The notes beneath the pieces were generated by a model. The model did no database searches. It had not been told where the DNA came from and saw only the letters and a program-made list of their open reading frames with translations. The position numbers were made by a program, and so were the translations under genes. A stretch of DNA of 64,000 bases, from positions 19,003-83,002 of the forward strand of contig JAVHLG010000009.1 of assembly GCA_031082225.1 (NCBI GenBank), written 5' to 3'. Positions within the stretch are counted from its first letter, which is position 1; the number at the start of each line of letters is the position of its first letter. Source of the stretch: Desulfovibrionaceae bacterium. Lineage in GTDB: Bacteria > Desulfobacterota > Desulfovibrionia > Desulfovibrionales > Desulfovibrionaceae. Shown piece by piece: positions 8,824-18,403 of this stretch.

Positions 8824-9078
8824 CTATCCAAAAAATTTCAGCGCGGCAATGACCGCCACGGTAGCGGCCAGCAAGGCCCCCATGCGGACGGTGAGGTCGT
8901 TTTTCATCCGCAGCATTTCGGCCGTCAAGCGCAACTCGGCCTCGCGCAAATCCTGTTTGGTGGCGATATCGCGCCGGGAATCCTCCTCCTGCTTTTCCAG
9001 GATGCCGATAAGGACGCCGGCCGCTTCCTCGCCCAGCGCCTTTTCCAGCTTCTTGGTGTCGTCGAAAAGGAGTGTCAT
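8824..9078 (-). CDS. small coiled-coil membrane protein, DUF1640-like
   Basis: This 84-residue protein starts MTLLFDDTKKLEKALGEEAA. The middle is a charged helical region (KQEEDSRRDIATKQDLREAE, then LRLTAEMLRMKNDL) with coiled-coil heptad character. The end is one hydrophobic helix, ALLAATVAVIAALKFF. This layout matches the DUF1640/CCDC90-like family of small tail-anchored coiled-coil proteins. The function is unknown. It is a single gene with its own terminator; no strong ribosome binding site is seen before the ATG. Confidence 0.6.
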   Translation of the reverse strand: MTLLFDDTKKLEKALGEEAAGVLIGILEKQEEDSRRDIATKQDLREAELRLTAEMLRMKNDLTVRMGALLAATVAVIAALKFFG

Positions 9079-9285
9079 AGGGCCATCTATGCGCAGGGGC
9101 GCGGGGAAGTCAAGGGGGCGGCATACCACGTCATCACCCTGCGAACCTGTACGTTGTATCCGAAAAATGGCTCCCCCTTGCGGTTCTGAAAGGCCGCAGT
9201 CATTCCTTACTCGATATCCGAAACCCGGGGGGCCACGCAAGCCGCCCTGCTCCACCCCCCTCCCCCGCCGGCACGGACTCGCCAT

Positions 9286-9313
9286 TTGACAAGCCAGCCC
9301 CCGCCGGTACAAT
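9286..9313 (+). promoter_or_regulatory. sigma-70 promoter of ettA
   Basis: TTGACA (9286-9291) and TACAAT (9308-9313) are 16 bases apart, close to the housekeeping consensus. The start of ettA is 53 bases downstream of the -10 element. Confidence 0.75.
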
Positions 9314-9365
9314 GTGCCCGCTCCCGCCCGACCGGCGGAAAATCCCCCGAAAAAGAGGTTCCCGC

Positions 9366-11054
9366 ATGGCCGTCACCGAGCCCAACAAGATCATTTATTC
9401 CATGCTTCGGGTCAGCAAGTTCCACGACAAAAAACCCATTTTAAAAGACATCTCCCTGTCCTATTTCTACGGCGCGAAAATCGGCGTCCTGGGCTTAAAC
9501 GGCTCGGGCAAAAGCTCGCTTTTGAAAATCCTGGCCGGGGTGGACAAGGACTTCCAGGGTGAGACCCACGTCTCCCCCGGGTTCACCATCGGCTTCCTGG
9601 AGCAGGAACCCCTGGTCGATTCCTCCAAGACCGTGCGCCAGGTGGTGGAGGAAGGCGCGGCCGAGACCGTGGCCCTTTTGAAGGAATTCGAGGAGATCAA
9701 CGCCGCCTTCGCCGAGCCCATGGACGACGAGGCCATGGACAAGCTCATCACCCGCCAGGGCGAGGTGCAGGAAAAGCTCGATGCCCTGGACGCCTGGGAC
9801 TTGGACAGCAAGCTGGACATGGCCATGGACGCCCTGCGCTGCCCGCCGCCGGACACCCCCGTGGCCCAGATATCGGGCGGCGAACGCCGCCGGGTGGCCC
9901 TGTGCCGCCTGCTTCTGCAGCAGCCGGACATCCTGCTTCTGGACGAACCCACCAACCACCTGGACGCCGAGTCCGTGGCCTGGATGGAGCACCATCTCCA
10001 GAGCTATCCCGGCACGGTCATCGCCGTGACCCACGACCGCTATTTCCTGGACAACGTGGCCGGCTGGATCCTGGAGCTGGACCGGGGCCGGGGCATCCCC
10101 TGGAAGGGCAACTATTCCTCGTGGCTGGAGCAGAAGGAAGCCCGCCTCAAGCACGAGGAAAAGGCCGAAAGCGAACGCCAGAAGACCCTGGCCCGGGAAC
10201 TGGAGTGGATCCGCATGTCCCCCAAGGGCCGCCATGCCAAGGGCAAGGCCCGCATCAACGCCTACGAGTCCCTTTTGGGCCAGGAAGGCGAAAAACGCTC
10301 CAAGGATCTGGAGATCTACATCCCGCCCGGACCGCGCCTGGGCAAGAACGTCATCGAGGCCACGGGCGTGGCCAAGGCCTACGAGGACGTGCTTCTGGTG
10401 GAGGACATGACCTTTACCGTGCCGCGCGGGGCCATCGTGGGCATCATCGGCCCCAACGGCGCAGGCAAGACCACCCTTTTTAAGATGATCACCGGCGAGG
10501 TCGCCCCGGACGCCGGGGAGTTTGCGGTGGGCGAGAGCGTGAAGCTGGCCCACGTGGACCAGAACCGGGCGGCGCTTGATCCGGCCAAGACCGTGTTCGA
10601 GGCGGTCAGCGAGGGCTACGACACCATCCGGCTGGGCAACCGGGACGTGAATTCCCGGGCCTATCTGGCCCGGTTCAACTTCACCGGCCAGGACCAGCAG
10701 AAAAAGGTCGAACTGCTCTCGGGCGGCGAAAAAAACCGGCTCAACCTAGCCCTTCTGCTCAAGTCCGGGGCCAACGTGCTGCTCCTTGACGAGCCCACCA
10801 ACGACCTGGACGTGAACACCCTGCGGGCCCTGGAAGACGCCCTGGAGAGCTTCGCCGGATCGGCCATGGTCATCAGCCACGACCGCTGGTTTCTGGACCG
10901 CATCGCCACCCACATCCTGGCCTTTGAGGGCGACAGCAAGGTGGTGTTTTTCGAGGGCGACTATTCGGAATATGCCGCGGATCGCAAGGCCCGGCTGGGC
11001 TCCGACGCCGACGTGCCCCACCGCATCAAGTACCGCAAATTCGCCCGGGCCTAG
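9366..11054 (+). CDS. ettA: energy-dependent translational throttle protein EttA
   Basis: This 562-residue ABC-F ATPase binds the ribosomal E site and gates entry into elongation according to the ATP/ADP ratio. It has two ABC cassettes: Walker A GLNGSGKSS (about residue 42) and GPNGAGKTT (about 363), signatures SGGERRRVALCR and LSGGEKNRLNLA, and Walker B LLLDEPTNHLD and LLLDEPTNDLD. The linker segment ELEWIRMSPKGRHAKGKAR between them is diagnostic for EttA. It has no membrane domain. The ATG at 9366 follows AGAGG; upstream codons in the same frame lack similarity. Confidence 0.95.
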   Translation: MAVTEPNKIIYSMLRVSKFHDKKPILKDISLSYFYGAKIGVLGLNGSGKSSLLKILAGVDKDFQGETHVSPGFTIGFLEQEPLVDSSKTVRQVVEEGAAETVALLKEFEEINAAFAEPMDDEAMDKLITRQGEVQEKLDALDAWDLDSKLDMAMDALRCPPPDTPVAQISGGERRRVALCRLLLQQPDILLLDEPTNHLDAESVAWMEHHLQSYPGTVIAVTHDRYFLDNVAGWILELDRGRGIPWKGNYSSWLEQKEARLKHEEKAESERQKTLARELEWIRMSPKGRHAKGKARINAYESLLGQEGEKRSKDLEIYIPPGPRLGKNVIEATGVAKAYEDVLLVEDMTFTVPRGAIVGIIGPNGAGKTTLFKMITGEVAPDAGEFAVGESVKLAHVDQNRAALDPAKTVFEAVSEGYDTIRLGNRDVNSRAYLARFNFTGQDQQKKVELLSGGEKNRLNLALLLKSGANVLLLDEPTNDLDVNTLRALEDALESFAGSAMVISHDRWFLDRIATHILAFEGDSKVVFFEGDYSEYAADRKARLGSDADVPHRIKYRKFARA

Positions 11055-11080
11055 GCGGTCCGCCCGGCCCCACGCTCCGT

Positions 11081-11124
11081 AAAGGCCGTGGAAGACCCGC
11101 CGTCCGGGGTTTTCCACGGCCTTT
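11081..11124 (+). terminator. terminator of ettA
   Basis: Arms AAAGGCCGTGGAA (11081-11093) and TTCCACGGCCTTT (11112-11124) are perfect 13-base complements. The stem ends in AAA/TTT pairs but no long T run follows. Confidence 0.7.
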
Positions 11125-11422
11125 GCCGTGCGCCGGAAGGCGCTGGCCTGTCCATGCCGACGACGAGAACCGGGATATTGACTTTCTCACATCATGAAAT
11201 CATCCGGCAAACGGACGGTCCCCGGCCCGAGGGCCGCCGCCGGACGCCGCTGCGCAACGCGGCCCTGAAAAAAGTCGGCGCATCCGGACAATCCGCGGCA
11301 AACCCGGCGGCAGGCCGCCAGGGGAAGCGCCGCCATCGGGGTCGGCCCCATCCCGACGGAAAGGATGACCGCCCCGGCAGCCGTTCGACGTCCCATGGTC
11401 CGCTTTTTGCTGAATCGGCGGC
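11125..11422 (+). other. spacer before the flagellar operon
   Basis: Nothing definite is seen in these 298 bases. No close match to a sigma-54, sigma-28 or sigma-70 promoter was found, although a promoter for fliR should lie here. Confidence 0.4.
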
Positions 11423-12202
11423 ATGGAGCTTTTCAATTTCGACCCCGCCACCATCTTCAGCTTTTTCCTGACGCTTGTCCGCATCAGCCTCATCCTCTTT
11501 CTTTTGCCCGTGTTCGGCGGCTCCATCCTCCCCAGGGCCATCAAAGGGGCCCTGTGCATCCTCCTGAGCCTGGCCATCTGGCCCAAGCTGTCCTTTCCAG
11601 GGGCCCTGTTGCCCGCCAACCCCTGGATGATCGCCCTCATGCTCGTCGGGGAGGTCATCATGGGGCTTTTGCTGGACGTGGTGGTGCGCTTTCTCTTCGC
11701 AGCGGTCCAGACCGCAGGGCATTACATCGGTTTCTCCATGGGTTTCGCCATGATGAACGTCATCGACCCCATGACCGGAACCCAGGAACCCATCACCGGG
11801 CACGTGCTCTACCAGACCACCATGCTCATCTTCCTGACGCTCAACGGCCACCTGTTCCTGCTCCAGGCCCTGGGCGACAGTTTCCGCCTCATCCCTCCGG
11901 GAGGCCTTCTCATCAACCCGGCACTGGGGGAACACCTGCTGGTTTTCGCCTCACACATCTTCACCCTGGCGCTGAAAATCGCCGCACCGGTCATCGGTTC
12001 GCTCTTTCTGGTGGATCTGGCCCTGGCGCTGGTCTCCAGGGCCGCCCCCCAGATGAACGTCCTGTTCATCGGATTTCCTTTGAAGATCGGGGTCGGATTC
12101 CTGTTCATGATCCTGATCTTCACCACCCTGGCCAGGTATGTCGGAGACTACATCCTGGAGATGGGCGTCATGTACGAGGCCATCCTCAAGAGTTCCGGAT
12201 AA
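11423..12202 (+). CDS. fliR: flagellar export apparatus protein FliR
   Basis: This 259-residue, strongly hydrophobic protein is a core subunit of the flagellar type III export gate. Its length and pattern match FliR: N-terminal helices (SLILFLLPVFGGSILPRAIK), the conserved middle MGFAMMNVIDPMTGTQEPI, and a C-terminal helix before YVGDYILEMG. It starts a run fliR-flhB-flhA-flhF-flhG-fliA, so it is probably the first gene of a flagellar operon. FliR forms the export-gate core with FliP and FliQ, which are not in this window. Confidence 0.92.
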   Translation: MELFNFDPATIFSFFLTLVRISLILFLLPVFGGSILPRAIKGALCILLSLAIWPKLSFPGALLPANPWMIALMLVGEVIMGLLLDVVVRFLFAAVQTAGHYIGFSMGFAMMNVIDPMTGTQEPITGHVLYQTTMLIFLTLNGHLFLLQALGDSFRLIPPGGLLINPALGEHLLVFASHIFTLALKIAAPVIGSLFLVDLALALVSRAAPQMNVLFIGFPLKIGVGFLFMILIFTTLARYVGDYILEMGVMYEAILKSSG

Positions 12203-12237
12203 GCTACGAATAACAGAGATTTTCACAGAGCGACGCC

Positions 12238-13311
12238 ATGGGCAAGCAACAAGATCCAAGTAAAACAGAAAACGCGACTCGAAAACGCGTCGGGAAGGCC
12301 CGTGAAAAAGGTTCTGTCGCCAAGAGCCAGGAACTTCCAAAGGTTATCATCCTCATTGTTGGGCTCCTCATTTTGAACATCACCATCGGAAATCTGGAAA
12401 AGGAGATGCGAGAGGTCTACATATGGGCCTTTAAAACCGGATTCACCACGACCATCACCCAAAGCGGCGTCTACGAGATCATGATCATGCTTTCCAAAAA
12501 GCTGGCCATCATGCTTCTGCCCATCATGTTCTGCCTCGCCACGGCCGCCTACGTCACCCAACGCATCCAGGTCGGCAAGGTATGGTATTCCCGCCTGTTC
12601 AACCCGGACTTCGGGCCTCTTTTCAACCCCATGGGCGGATTGAAACGGCTTTTTATCAGCTCGGAAACCCTCTTCCGGCTGGGCAAGCAGGCCGCCCAGG
12701 CCGCAGCCATCGCCGTGGCCCCGTATATGGTGCTCAAGCACGAGTTCGCCAACTTCCTGCCCCTGTTCTATCAGACCCCCATCGGGTTCATGTCCTACAT
12801 CCTGAGCACCGGCATGACCATGGTGCTCTATGCCCTGGTGCCCATGATCCTCGTCTCCATCGCCGACATCTGGTTTTCACGTTGGAGTTACGCCGAGAAT
12901 CTCAAGATGACCAAGGACGAGGTCAAGGACGAACGCAAGCAGGCCGAAGGCGATCCCCGCATCAAGGCCAAGCAGCGCCAGAAAATGATGGAGGTGATGA
13001 AACAGCGCATGCTGGCCGAGGTGCCCAAGGCCGACGTGGTGATCACCAACCCCACCCACATCGCCTGCGCCCTGCGCTACGACCCCATGGTCTCCCCGGC
13101 CCCGCTCCTGGTGGCCAAGGGACTCGACCACCTCGCCGAAAAAATCAAGGAAATCGCACGGGAACATCACATTCCCATCCGGGAGAACAAGCCCCTGGCA
13201 CGGGCCTTGTATAAATCCGTGGAAGTCGGGCAGACCATCCCCCTGGAACTCTACCAGGCCGTGGCCACCATCCTGGCCCAGCTCGACAAGTTCCGGCGCA
13301 ACCGCCGCTAA
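12238..13311 (+). CDS. flhB: flagellar export switch protein FlhB
   Basis: This 357-residue protein controls substrate switching of the flagellar export apparatus. The basic N-terminus (TENATRKRVGKAREKGSVAK) leads into four hydrophobic segments. The cytoplasmic domain holds the autocleavage motif NPTH (in VVITNPTHIACALRY, about residue 272) and the conserved RENKPLARALY. Cleavage between N and P is the family's export switch. It lies 35 bases after fliR. Confidence 0.95.
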   Translation: MGKQQDPSKTENATRKRVGKAREKGSVAKSQELPKVIILIVGLLILNITIGNLEKEMREVYIWAFKTGFTTTITQSGVYEIMIMLSKKLAIMLLPIMFCLATAAYVTQRIQVGKVWYSRLFNPDFGPLFNPMGGLKRLFISSETLFRLGKQAAQAAAIAVAPYMVLKHEFANFLPLFYQTPIGFMSYILSTGMTMVLYALVPMILVSIADIWFSRWSYAENLKMTKDEVKDERKQAEGDPRIKAKQRQKMMEVMKQRMLAEVPKADVVITNPTHIACALRYDPMVSPAPLLVAKGLDHLAEKIKEIAREHHIPIRENKPLARALYKSVEVGQTIPLELYQAVATILAQLDKFRRNRR

Positions 13312-13347
13312 CCGAAGAACAGGCAAACCGCCGCAGGTGTCAAAAAC

Positions 13348-15453
13348 ATGGCCAAGGCGCTGACATCGGTCAAATTCGACTACGAAAAGTTCACCAAGCA
13401 GGGCGACCTCCTCCTGGCCGGCGGCGTGGTGATCATTTTGTTCGTCATGCTGGTTCCCGTCCCGCCGCTGTTCATCGACCTCATGCTCACCCTGTCCATC
13501 TCCGTGAGCCTGGTGGTCCTGGTCACCACCATGTTTATGACCTCGCCCCTGGAATTCTCCATCTATCCGTCCCTGCTCCTGGTGACCACCCTGCTTCGGC
13601 TGTCCATGAACGTGGCCTCCACCCGCCTGATCCTTCTGCACGGCGACGAGGGCACCAGCGCCGCGGGCAAGGTCATCGAGGCCTTCGGACAGTTCGTGGT
13701 CGGTGGCAACTATTTCGTCGGCATCGTCATCTTCCTGATCCTGTTCGCCCTAAACAAAAAGGTCATCGTCCAGGGCACCACCCGCATCGCCGAGGTGGCC
13801 GCCAGGTTCACCCTGGACGCCATGCCGGGCAAGCAGATGGCCATCGAGGCGGACCTCAACTCCGGGCTTATCGACGAGGCCGAGGCCACCAGCCGCCGCG
13901 ACGCCATCCGCAAGGAGGCGGACTTCTACGGGGCCATGGACGGCGCAGGCAAGTTCGTCCAGGGAGACGTCTCGGCCACCATCATCATCACCGCCATCAA
14001 CATCCTCGGCGGGTTCTGCATCGGCGTCTTCCAAAAGGGCATGGACTGGAGCGACGCGGCCCAGACCTACACCATCCTGACCATCGGCGACGGTCTGGTC
14101 TCCATCATTCCGTCCATCATCATCTCCACCTCCGCCGGCCTCATCGTCAGCCGGGCCGCCTCCGAGGCCAAGATGGGCGAGGAATTCATCGCCCAGCTGA
14201 CCTACCATCCCCGGGCCCTGCGCCTCGTCTGCGGCATCCTGTTGATCTTCGCCATCGTTCCGGGCATGCCCACCCTGCCCTTTCTGGCCCTGTCGGGCCT
14301 GATCTACGGCGTCTCCGTGGCCAGCGCCAAGCAGCGCGAACTCCTCGGCGGCGACTCCGCCAAGGGCAAGGACAAGTCCAGAAAGTCGGAACTGGAGACC
14401 CCCGAGGAGGTCCAGGCCCTGCTGCCCCTCGACCTTCTGGAACTCGAGGTCGGCTATGGCCTGATCCCCCTGGTGGACGAGGAGCAAAGCGGCAACCTGT
14501 TGGCCCGCATCCGCTCCATCCGCCGCCAGTTCGCCCTGGACATGGGCCTGGTCATTCCCTCCCTGCACCTGCGCGACAACCTCCAGCTCAAGCCCGGACA
14601 GTACACCGTGCTTATCAAGGGCAACGAGGTGGCCACGGCCGAGATCCTCATCGACCACTACCTGGCCATGGATCCGGGCGACGCCAAGCATCGCATCGGC
14701 GGCGTGGAGACCCGCGAACCGGCCTTCAACCTCCCGGCCCTGTGGATTCCCGAGGCCCAGAAGGAAGAGGCCATGCTGGCGGGCTATACCGTGGTCGATC
14801 CGGCCACGGTCATCGCCACCCACTTAACCGAGGTCTTCCGCCGCCACCTGCACGAATTCCTGGGACGCCAGGAGACCCAGAACCTCCTGGACAACCTGGG
14901 CAAGCGCGCCCCCAAGGCCGTGGAGGATCTGGTGCCAGGGGTGCTCGGGCTCGGATCGGTGCAGAAGGTGCTGCAAAACCTGGTCAAGGAAAACGTCTCC
15001 GTCCGGGATCTTCTGACCATCGTGGAGACCCTCTCGGATTACGGCCAGGCCATCAAGGATCCCGACCAGCTCACGGAATACGTGCGGTCCCGCATGGGGC
15101 GCACCATCGTCAAGCCCTACCTGTCCCCCGGAGGCGCCCTGCCCATCTTCAACCTCTCTCCCAAGGTGGAGGGAAGCATTCAGGAAAGCCTGCGCAAGAC
15201 CGACCACGGCACCTACCTGGCCATGGAGCCGATGACGGCGCAAAAGATCATCCAGGCCATCAAAAACGCCATGGACAAGGCCCTGTCCGTGGAAGGGCAG
15301 CCGGTGCTTTTGACCTCGCCCGTCTCCAGGCCGCACCTGGCCCAGCTTCTCATGCGGTTCGTGCCCACCCTCCCGGTGATCTCCCAGGCCGAGATTCCCG
15401 GCGAGATCAAGCTCCAATCCCTTGCCACCATAGGAATCAACAATGCGGGTTAG
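13348..15453 (+). CDS. flhA: flagellar export gate protein FlhA
   Basis: FlhA is the nonameric ring protein of the export gate. It has 701 residues, the usual length. The N-terminal half has about eight membrane helices with the FHIPEP signature region RLSMNVASTRLILLHG and the conserved loop LDAMPGKQMAIEADLNSGLI. The C-terminal half is the cytoplasmic substrate-docking domain. It follows flhB by 36 bases and its end overlaps flhF by 11 bases, which supports one transcript with coupled translation. Confidence 0.96.
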   Translation: MAKALTSVKFDYEKFTKQGDLLLAGGVVIILFVMLVPVPPLFIDLMLTLSISVSLVVLVTTMFMTSPLEFSIYPSLLLVTTLLRLSMNVASTRLILLHGDEGTSAAGKVIEAFGQFVVGGNYFVGIVIFLILFALNKKVIVQGTTRIAEVAARFTLDAMPGKQMAIEADLNSGLIDEAEATSRRDAIRKEADFYGAMDGAGKFVQGDVSATIIITAINILGGFCIGVFQKGMDWSDAAQTYTILTIGDGLVSIIPSIIISTSAGLIVSRAASEAKMGEEFIAQLTYHPRALRLVCGILLIFAIVPGMPTLPFLALSGLIYGVSVASAKQRELLGGDSAKGKDKSRKSELETPEEVQALLPLDLLELEVGYGLIPLVDEEQSGNLLARIRSIRRQFALDMGLVIPSLHLRDNLQLKPGQYTVLIKGNEVATAEILIDHYLAMDPGDAKHRIGGVETREPAFNLPALWIPEAQKEEAMLAGYTVVDPATVIATHLTEVFRRHLHEFLGRQETQNLLDNLGKRAPKAVEDLVPGVLGLGSVQKVLQNLVKENVSVRDLLTIVETLSDYGQAIKDPDQLTEYVRSRMGRTIVKPYLSPGGALPIFNLSPKVEGSIQESLRKTDHGTYLAMEPMTAQKIIQAIKNAMDKALSVEGQPVLLTSPVSRPHLAQLLMRFVPTLPVISQAEIPGEIKLQSLATIGINNAG

Positions 15454-16651
15454 AACCTTTCGCGACAAGAACATGGCGCGGATCCTGGCCAGGATCAAAA
15501 GCGAAATGGGCCCCGACGCGGTCATCCTGAGCACTCAGACCGTACGGGAGAACGGACAGTGCCTGTGCGAGATCATGGCCGCCGTGGACGCGGACGAGGA
15601 ATTCCCGAACGCAGCGGCCCGGGACAAGGTGGTGGCCATCCCGGCATCGTCCGCCGCAAGGCGTCGCCAGGAGAGCCGTCCCGGCCCCGTGCCCCCCCTC
15701 ACGGAGCAGCCCCTCGACGACCCCCTTCCCGCCGCCTCCGGCGAAGACTGGCGCAGGGAATGGGACGAGATCCGCGACCACATGCTGGCCCTGCTCAAGC
15801 CAGGTCTGAACTTTGACAGGCTTGCGCCCAGACAGCGTCTGGCCCTGCAATACCTGGAACGTGAGGGAGTCGAGGACGCCGTTTTATTGACGCTGTTCCG
15901 ATCCCTGGTTGACCGGGGGGAACGCACCGTGCTGCCCGCGCTGTCGCGCCTGGTCGGGTTCAAGCCCCTGCCCTCGGCCCAGTGGGCGCAACGCGTCCAT
16001 GTCCTGGCCGGTCCCTCGGGCGCGGGCAAGACCACGGCCGTGCTGCGCCTGGCCCTGGCCAAAAAACGCCAGAACCCGAACGACCCGGTGACCGTGGCCG
16101 CCCTGTGGGACGGTTCGGCGGGCATGTCCAGGCTCAAGCGCTATGCCGAACTCTCGGGCCTCGCCTTCCGCAGCGTGGCAAGCCCGGAAGACTTCCGCAG
16201 CCTCTGGGAGAGCCTCGGGAAAAAGGGCTGGGCCTTTGCGGAGATGCCCTGCCTGCGCGGCGAGGAAACCATGGAACACCGGCTGCGGACCCTGGGCATG
16301 GCCGGACGCCCCGAAGTCGCCGTGCATCTGGTGGCGAGCCCCACCTGCTCCACCGCCCAGCTTCGGGCCTTCGCGGCCCGCTACAAGGCCGGGGCGCCGG
16401 GCAGTATTGTCTGGACGAAGCTTGATGAAGCCTGTAATTTCGGGACTCTGATCAATGTGGCGCATGCCGTGGGCCTGCCGATCTCGGCCCTTTCCCACGG
16501 CCCCGAACTGACCCGGAACATGCGCCCGGCCGACGCCACCGATGTGTGGAAGCTCATCTTCAAGCACCAGCTTCCCGGCGTGACCCTTGAAGAACCCAAA
16601 CCCGGACGGGACACGGAACAGGCCGCCACGACGGCGAAAAGCGCGGCCTGA
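15443..16651 (+). CDS. flhF: flagellar SRP-type GTPase FlhF, with degenerate GTPase motifs
   Basis: FlhF places and numbers polar flagella. This 402-residue protein has the N-terminal FlhF segment (RVRTFRDKNMARILARIKSE) and an NG domain with an intact P-loop GPSGAGKTT (about residue 192) and a G4-like TKLDEA. The regions where SRP GTPases carry DTYR (G2) and DTAGR (G3) instead read WDGSAGMSRLKRYAELSG and AFAEMPCLRGEE, so the key catalytic and magnesium-coordinating residues look missing. It may bind GTP without normal hydrolysis. The position between flhA and flhG supports the assignment. Confidence 0.88.
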   Translation: MRVRTFRDKNMARILARIKSEMGPDAVILSTQTVRENGQCLCEIMAAVDADEEFPNAAARDKVVAIPASSAARRRQESRPGPVPPLTEQPLDDPLPAASGEDWRREWDEIRDHMLALLKPGLNFDRLAPRQRLALQYLEREGVEDAVLLTLFRSLVDRGERTVLPALSRLVGFKPLPSAQWAQRVHVLAGPSGAGKTTAVLRLALAKKRQNPNDPVTVAALWDGSAGMSRLKRYAELSGLAFRSVASPEDFRSLWESLGKKGWAFAEMPCLRGEETMEHRLRTLGMAGRPEVAVHLVASPTCSTAQLRAFAARYKAGAPGSIVWTKLDEACNFGTLINVAHAVGLPISALSHGPELTRNMRPADATDVWKLIFKHQLPGVTLEEPKPGRDTEQAATTAKSAA

Positions 16652-16745
16652 CACGCGCGCTGTCCGGACAGCCCGGACAAAACGCCCTTACGGAACACAG
16701 AATCGTCGTATCTTTCAGATCGCGGCGCGGCGTGGAGCATATGCA

Positions 16746-17579
16746 GTGACGGCGCACTCGGAACTTCCCCTGGTCTTCTCGGTCACCTCCGGCAAGGGCG
16801 GCGTGGGCAAGACCAACATCTCGGTCAACCTGGCCTGCTGCTTAAGCCGCATGGGCAAGCGCACGGTCATTTTAGACGCGGATCTGGGACTGGCCAACGT
16901 GGACGTGCTGCTTGGCCTGACCCCCAAGCTCAACCTGTTCCATCTCTTCCACGAAGGGGTGACCCTCAAGCGCGTGCTGTGCCAGACCCCCTACGGATTC
17001 GCCATCCTGCCCGCCTCCTCGGGCGTGGGCGAGATGCTGACCCTGTCCACGGGCCAGAAGCTGGAGCTTTTGGAGGCCATGGACTATCTCGAGAACCGCA
17101 TCGACTATCTTATCGTGGACACAGGGGCGGGGATCAGCGACAATGTCATTTATTTCAACCTGGCGGCCCGGGAACGGCTTTTGGTTCTGACCACGGAACC
17201 CACGTCCCTGACCGACGCCTACGCCCTGATCAAGGTCATGCACATCAACCACGCCGTCAACCGGTTCCGGGTTCTGGTGAACATGGCCCCAAGCGCCAAG
17301 GCGGCCATGCTGGTGTATGAAAAGCTGTACCAGGCCTGCGACCGGTTTTTAAGCGGCATATCCCTGGATTTCACCGGATTCGTCTCCCTCGATCCGGCGG
17401 TCAAGGCGGCCGTCATCAGGCAGAAGCCCTTTTGCGTCGATGCCCCGGATGCCCCGGCCAGCAGGCAGATGGAGGACATCGCGCGGACCATAACCACCTG
17501 GGATATCCCGGCAACCCTCGATGGAAACATCAAATTCTTCTGGAAAAAGCTCCTCTTCCAGGAACAGCCCCTGGCTTAG
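16746..17579 (+). CDS. flhG: flagellar number regulator FlhG (FleN/YlxH), MinD-like ATPase
   Basis: This 277-residue ParA/MinD-family ATPase works against FlhF to limit flagellar number. It has the deviant Walker A SGKGGVGKTN (near residue 14), DADLGLANVDVLLGL and the switch DTGAGISDN. The start is taken as GTG at 16746, with GGAG about eight bases before it, because the family begins just ahead of the P-loop. The upstream in-frame extension is unlikely to be coding. The gene lies 94 bases after flhF and its end overlaps fliA by 59 bases. Confidence 0.92.
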   Translation: MTAHSELPLVFSVTSGKGGVGKTNISVNLACCLSRMGKRTVILDADLGLANVDVLLGLTPKLNLFHLFHEGVTLKRVLCQTPYGFAILPASSGVGEMLTLSTGQKLELLEAMDYLENRIDYLIVDTGAGISDNVIYFNLAARERLLVLTTEPTSLTDAYALIKVMHINHAVNRFRVLVNMAPSAKAAMLVYEKLYQACDRFLSGISLDFTGFVSLDPAVKAAVIRQKPFCVDAPDAPASRQMEDIARTITTWDIPATLDGNIKFFWKKLLFQEQPLA

Positions 17580-18309
17580 GCTGGACTCCGGGGAAACCGC
17601 CTGGGAAGACTTCGATCTCCGCGCCCGGGAGGAGATCGTCAGGCATTTTGCGCCCAAAATCAAAATCCTGGCCCTGCGCCTCAAGGCCAAGCTGCCCCAG
17701 AGCGTGGAGCTTGGGGAGCTCATCAGCGCCGGCGCCCTGGGGCTCATGGAGGCCCTGGGACGGTTTCGGCCCGAACTGAACATCAAGTTCGACACCTACG
17801 CCGAAAACCGCATCAAAGGGGCCATGCTCGACGAACTGCGGCGCATGGACCGTTTTTCGCGCGGCCAGCGCCACCGCATCCGGGCCATGGAGGAGCTCAT
17901 CCGCCGCCTGGAGCACGAGCAGGGACAGTCCCCATCGGTGGAGGCCCTGGCCGACGCCTCTGGGCTGACCATCCGCGAGGTCTCCCAGAGCATGGAGGCC
18001 CTGCAGAACCAGCTCTGCATCAGCCTTGACGCCATCACCGAGAACCTGTCCTCCTTCAAGATCAACCAAAACGAGAACGAACCCTACAAATCCACGGAGT
18101 TCAAGGAGTTGGTGGACAAGCTGGCCGGGCTCATCGACGACCTGACCCCCCGGGAGAAGCTGGTGCTCTCCCTGTACTACGGCGAGGAGCTCAACATGCG
18201 CGAGACCTCGGAGGTCATGGGCATCACCGAGGGCCGGGTGTCGCAACTGCATTCCCAGGCCCTGGCCAGGCTGCGCCAGAGGTTCAAGACCGATTTCGGC
18301 ATCGACTGA
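17521..18309 (+). CDS. fliA: flagellar sigma factor FliA (sigma-28)
   Basis: This 262-residue sigma-70-family factor recognises late flagellar promoters (TAAA-N15-GCCGATAA type). Region 2 is visible in VELGELISAGALGLMEALGR and FDTYAENRIKGAMLDELRR, region 3 in FSRGQRHRIRAMEELIRRLE, and region 4 in LTPREKLVLSLYYGEELNMR followed by MGITEGRVSQLHSQALARLR. The ATG at 17521 lies inside the flhG end. A candidate target promoter is present at 39930 in front of a flagellin-like gene. Confidence 0.95.
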   Translation: METSNSSGKSSSSRNSPWLRLDSGETAWEDFDLRAREEIVRHFAPKIKILALRLKAKLPQSVELGELISAGALGLMEALGRFRPELNIKFDTYAENRIKGAMLDELRRMDRFSRGQRHRIRAMEELIRRLEHEQGQSPSVEALADASGLTIREVSQSMEALQNQLCISLDAITENLSSFKINQNENEPYKSTEFKELVDKLAGLIDDLTPREKLVLSLYYGEELNMRETSEVMGITEGRVSQLHSQALARLRQRFKTDFGID

Positions 18310-18403
18310 TGGGACGCATCGCCCGTGACAGTCGCCACGTTAAGCCAGTCGCCCCGGCGTCTCCCGTGAAGGGATCCCGCTGGCGGGACGCCCTCTGCAC
18401 ACC

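Noticed and set aside
13750..14823. 357-codon minus-strand frame across flhA
   Set aside because: It is antisense to a clear FlhA, with Gly/Asp-rich shadow composition.
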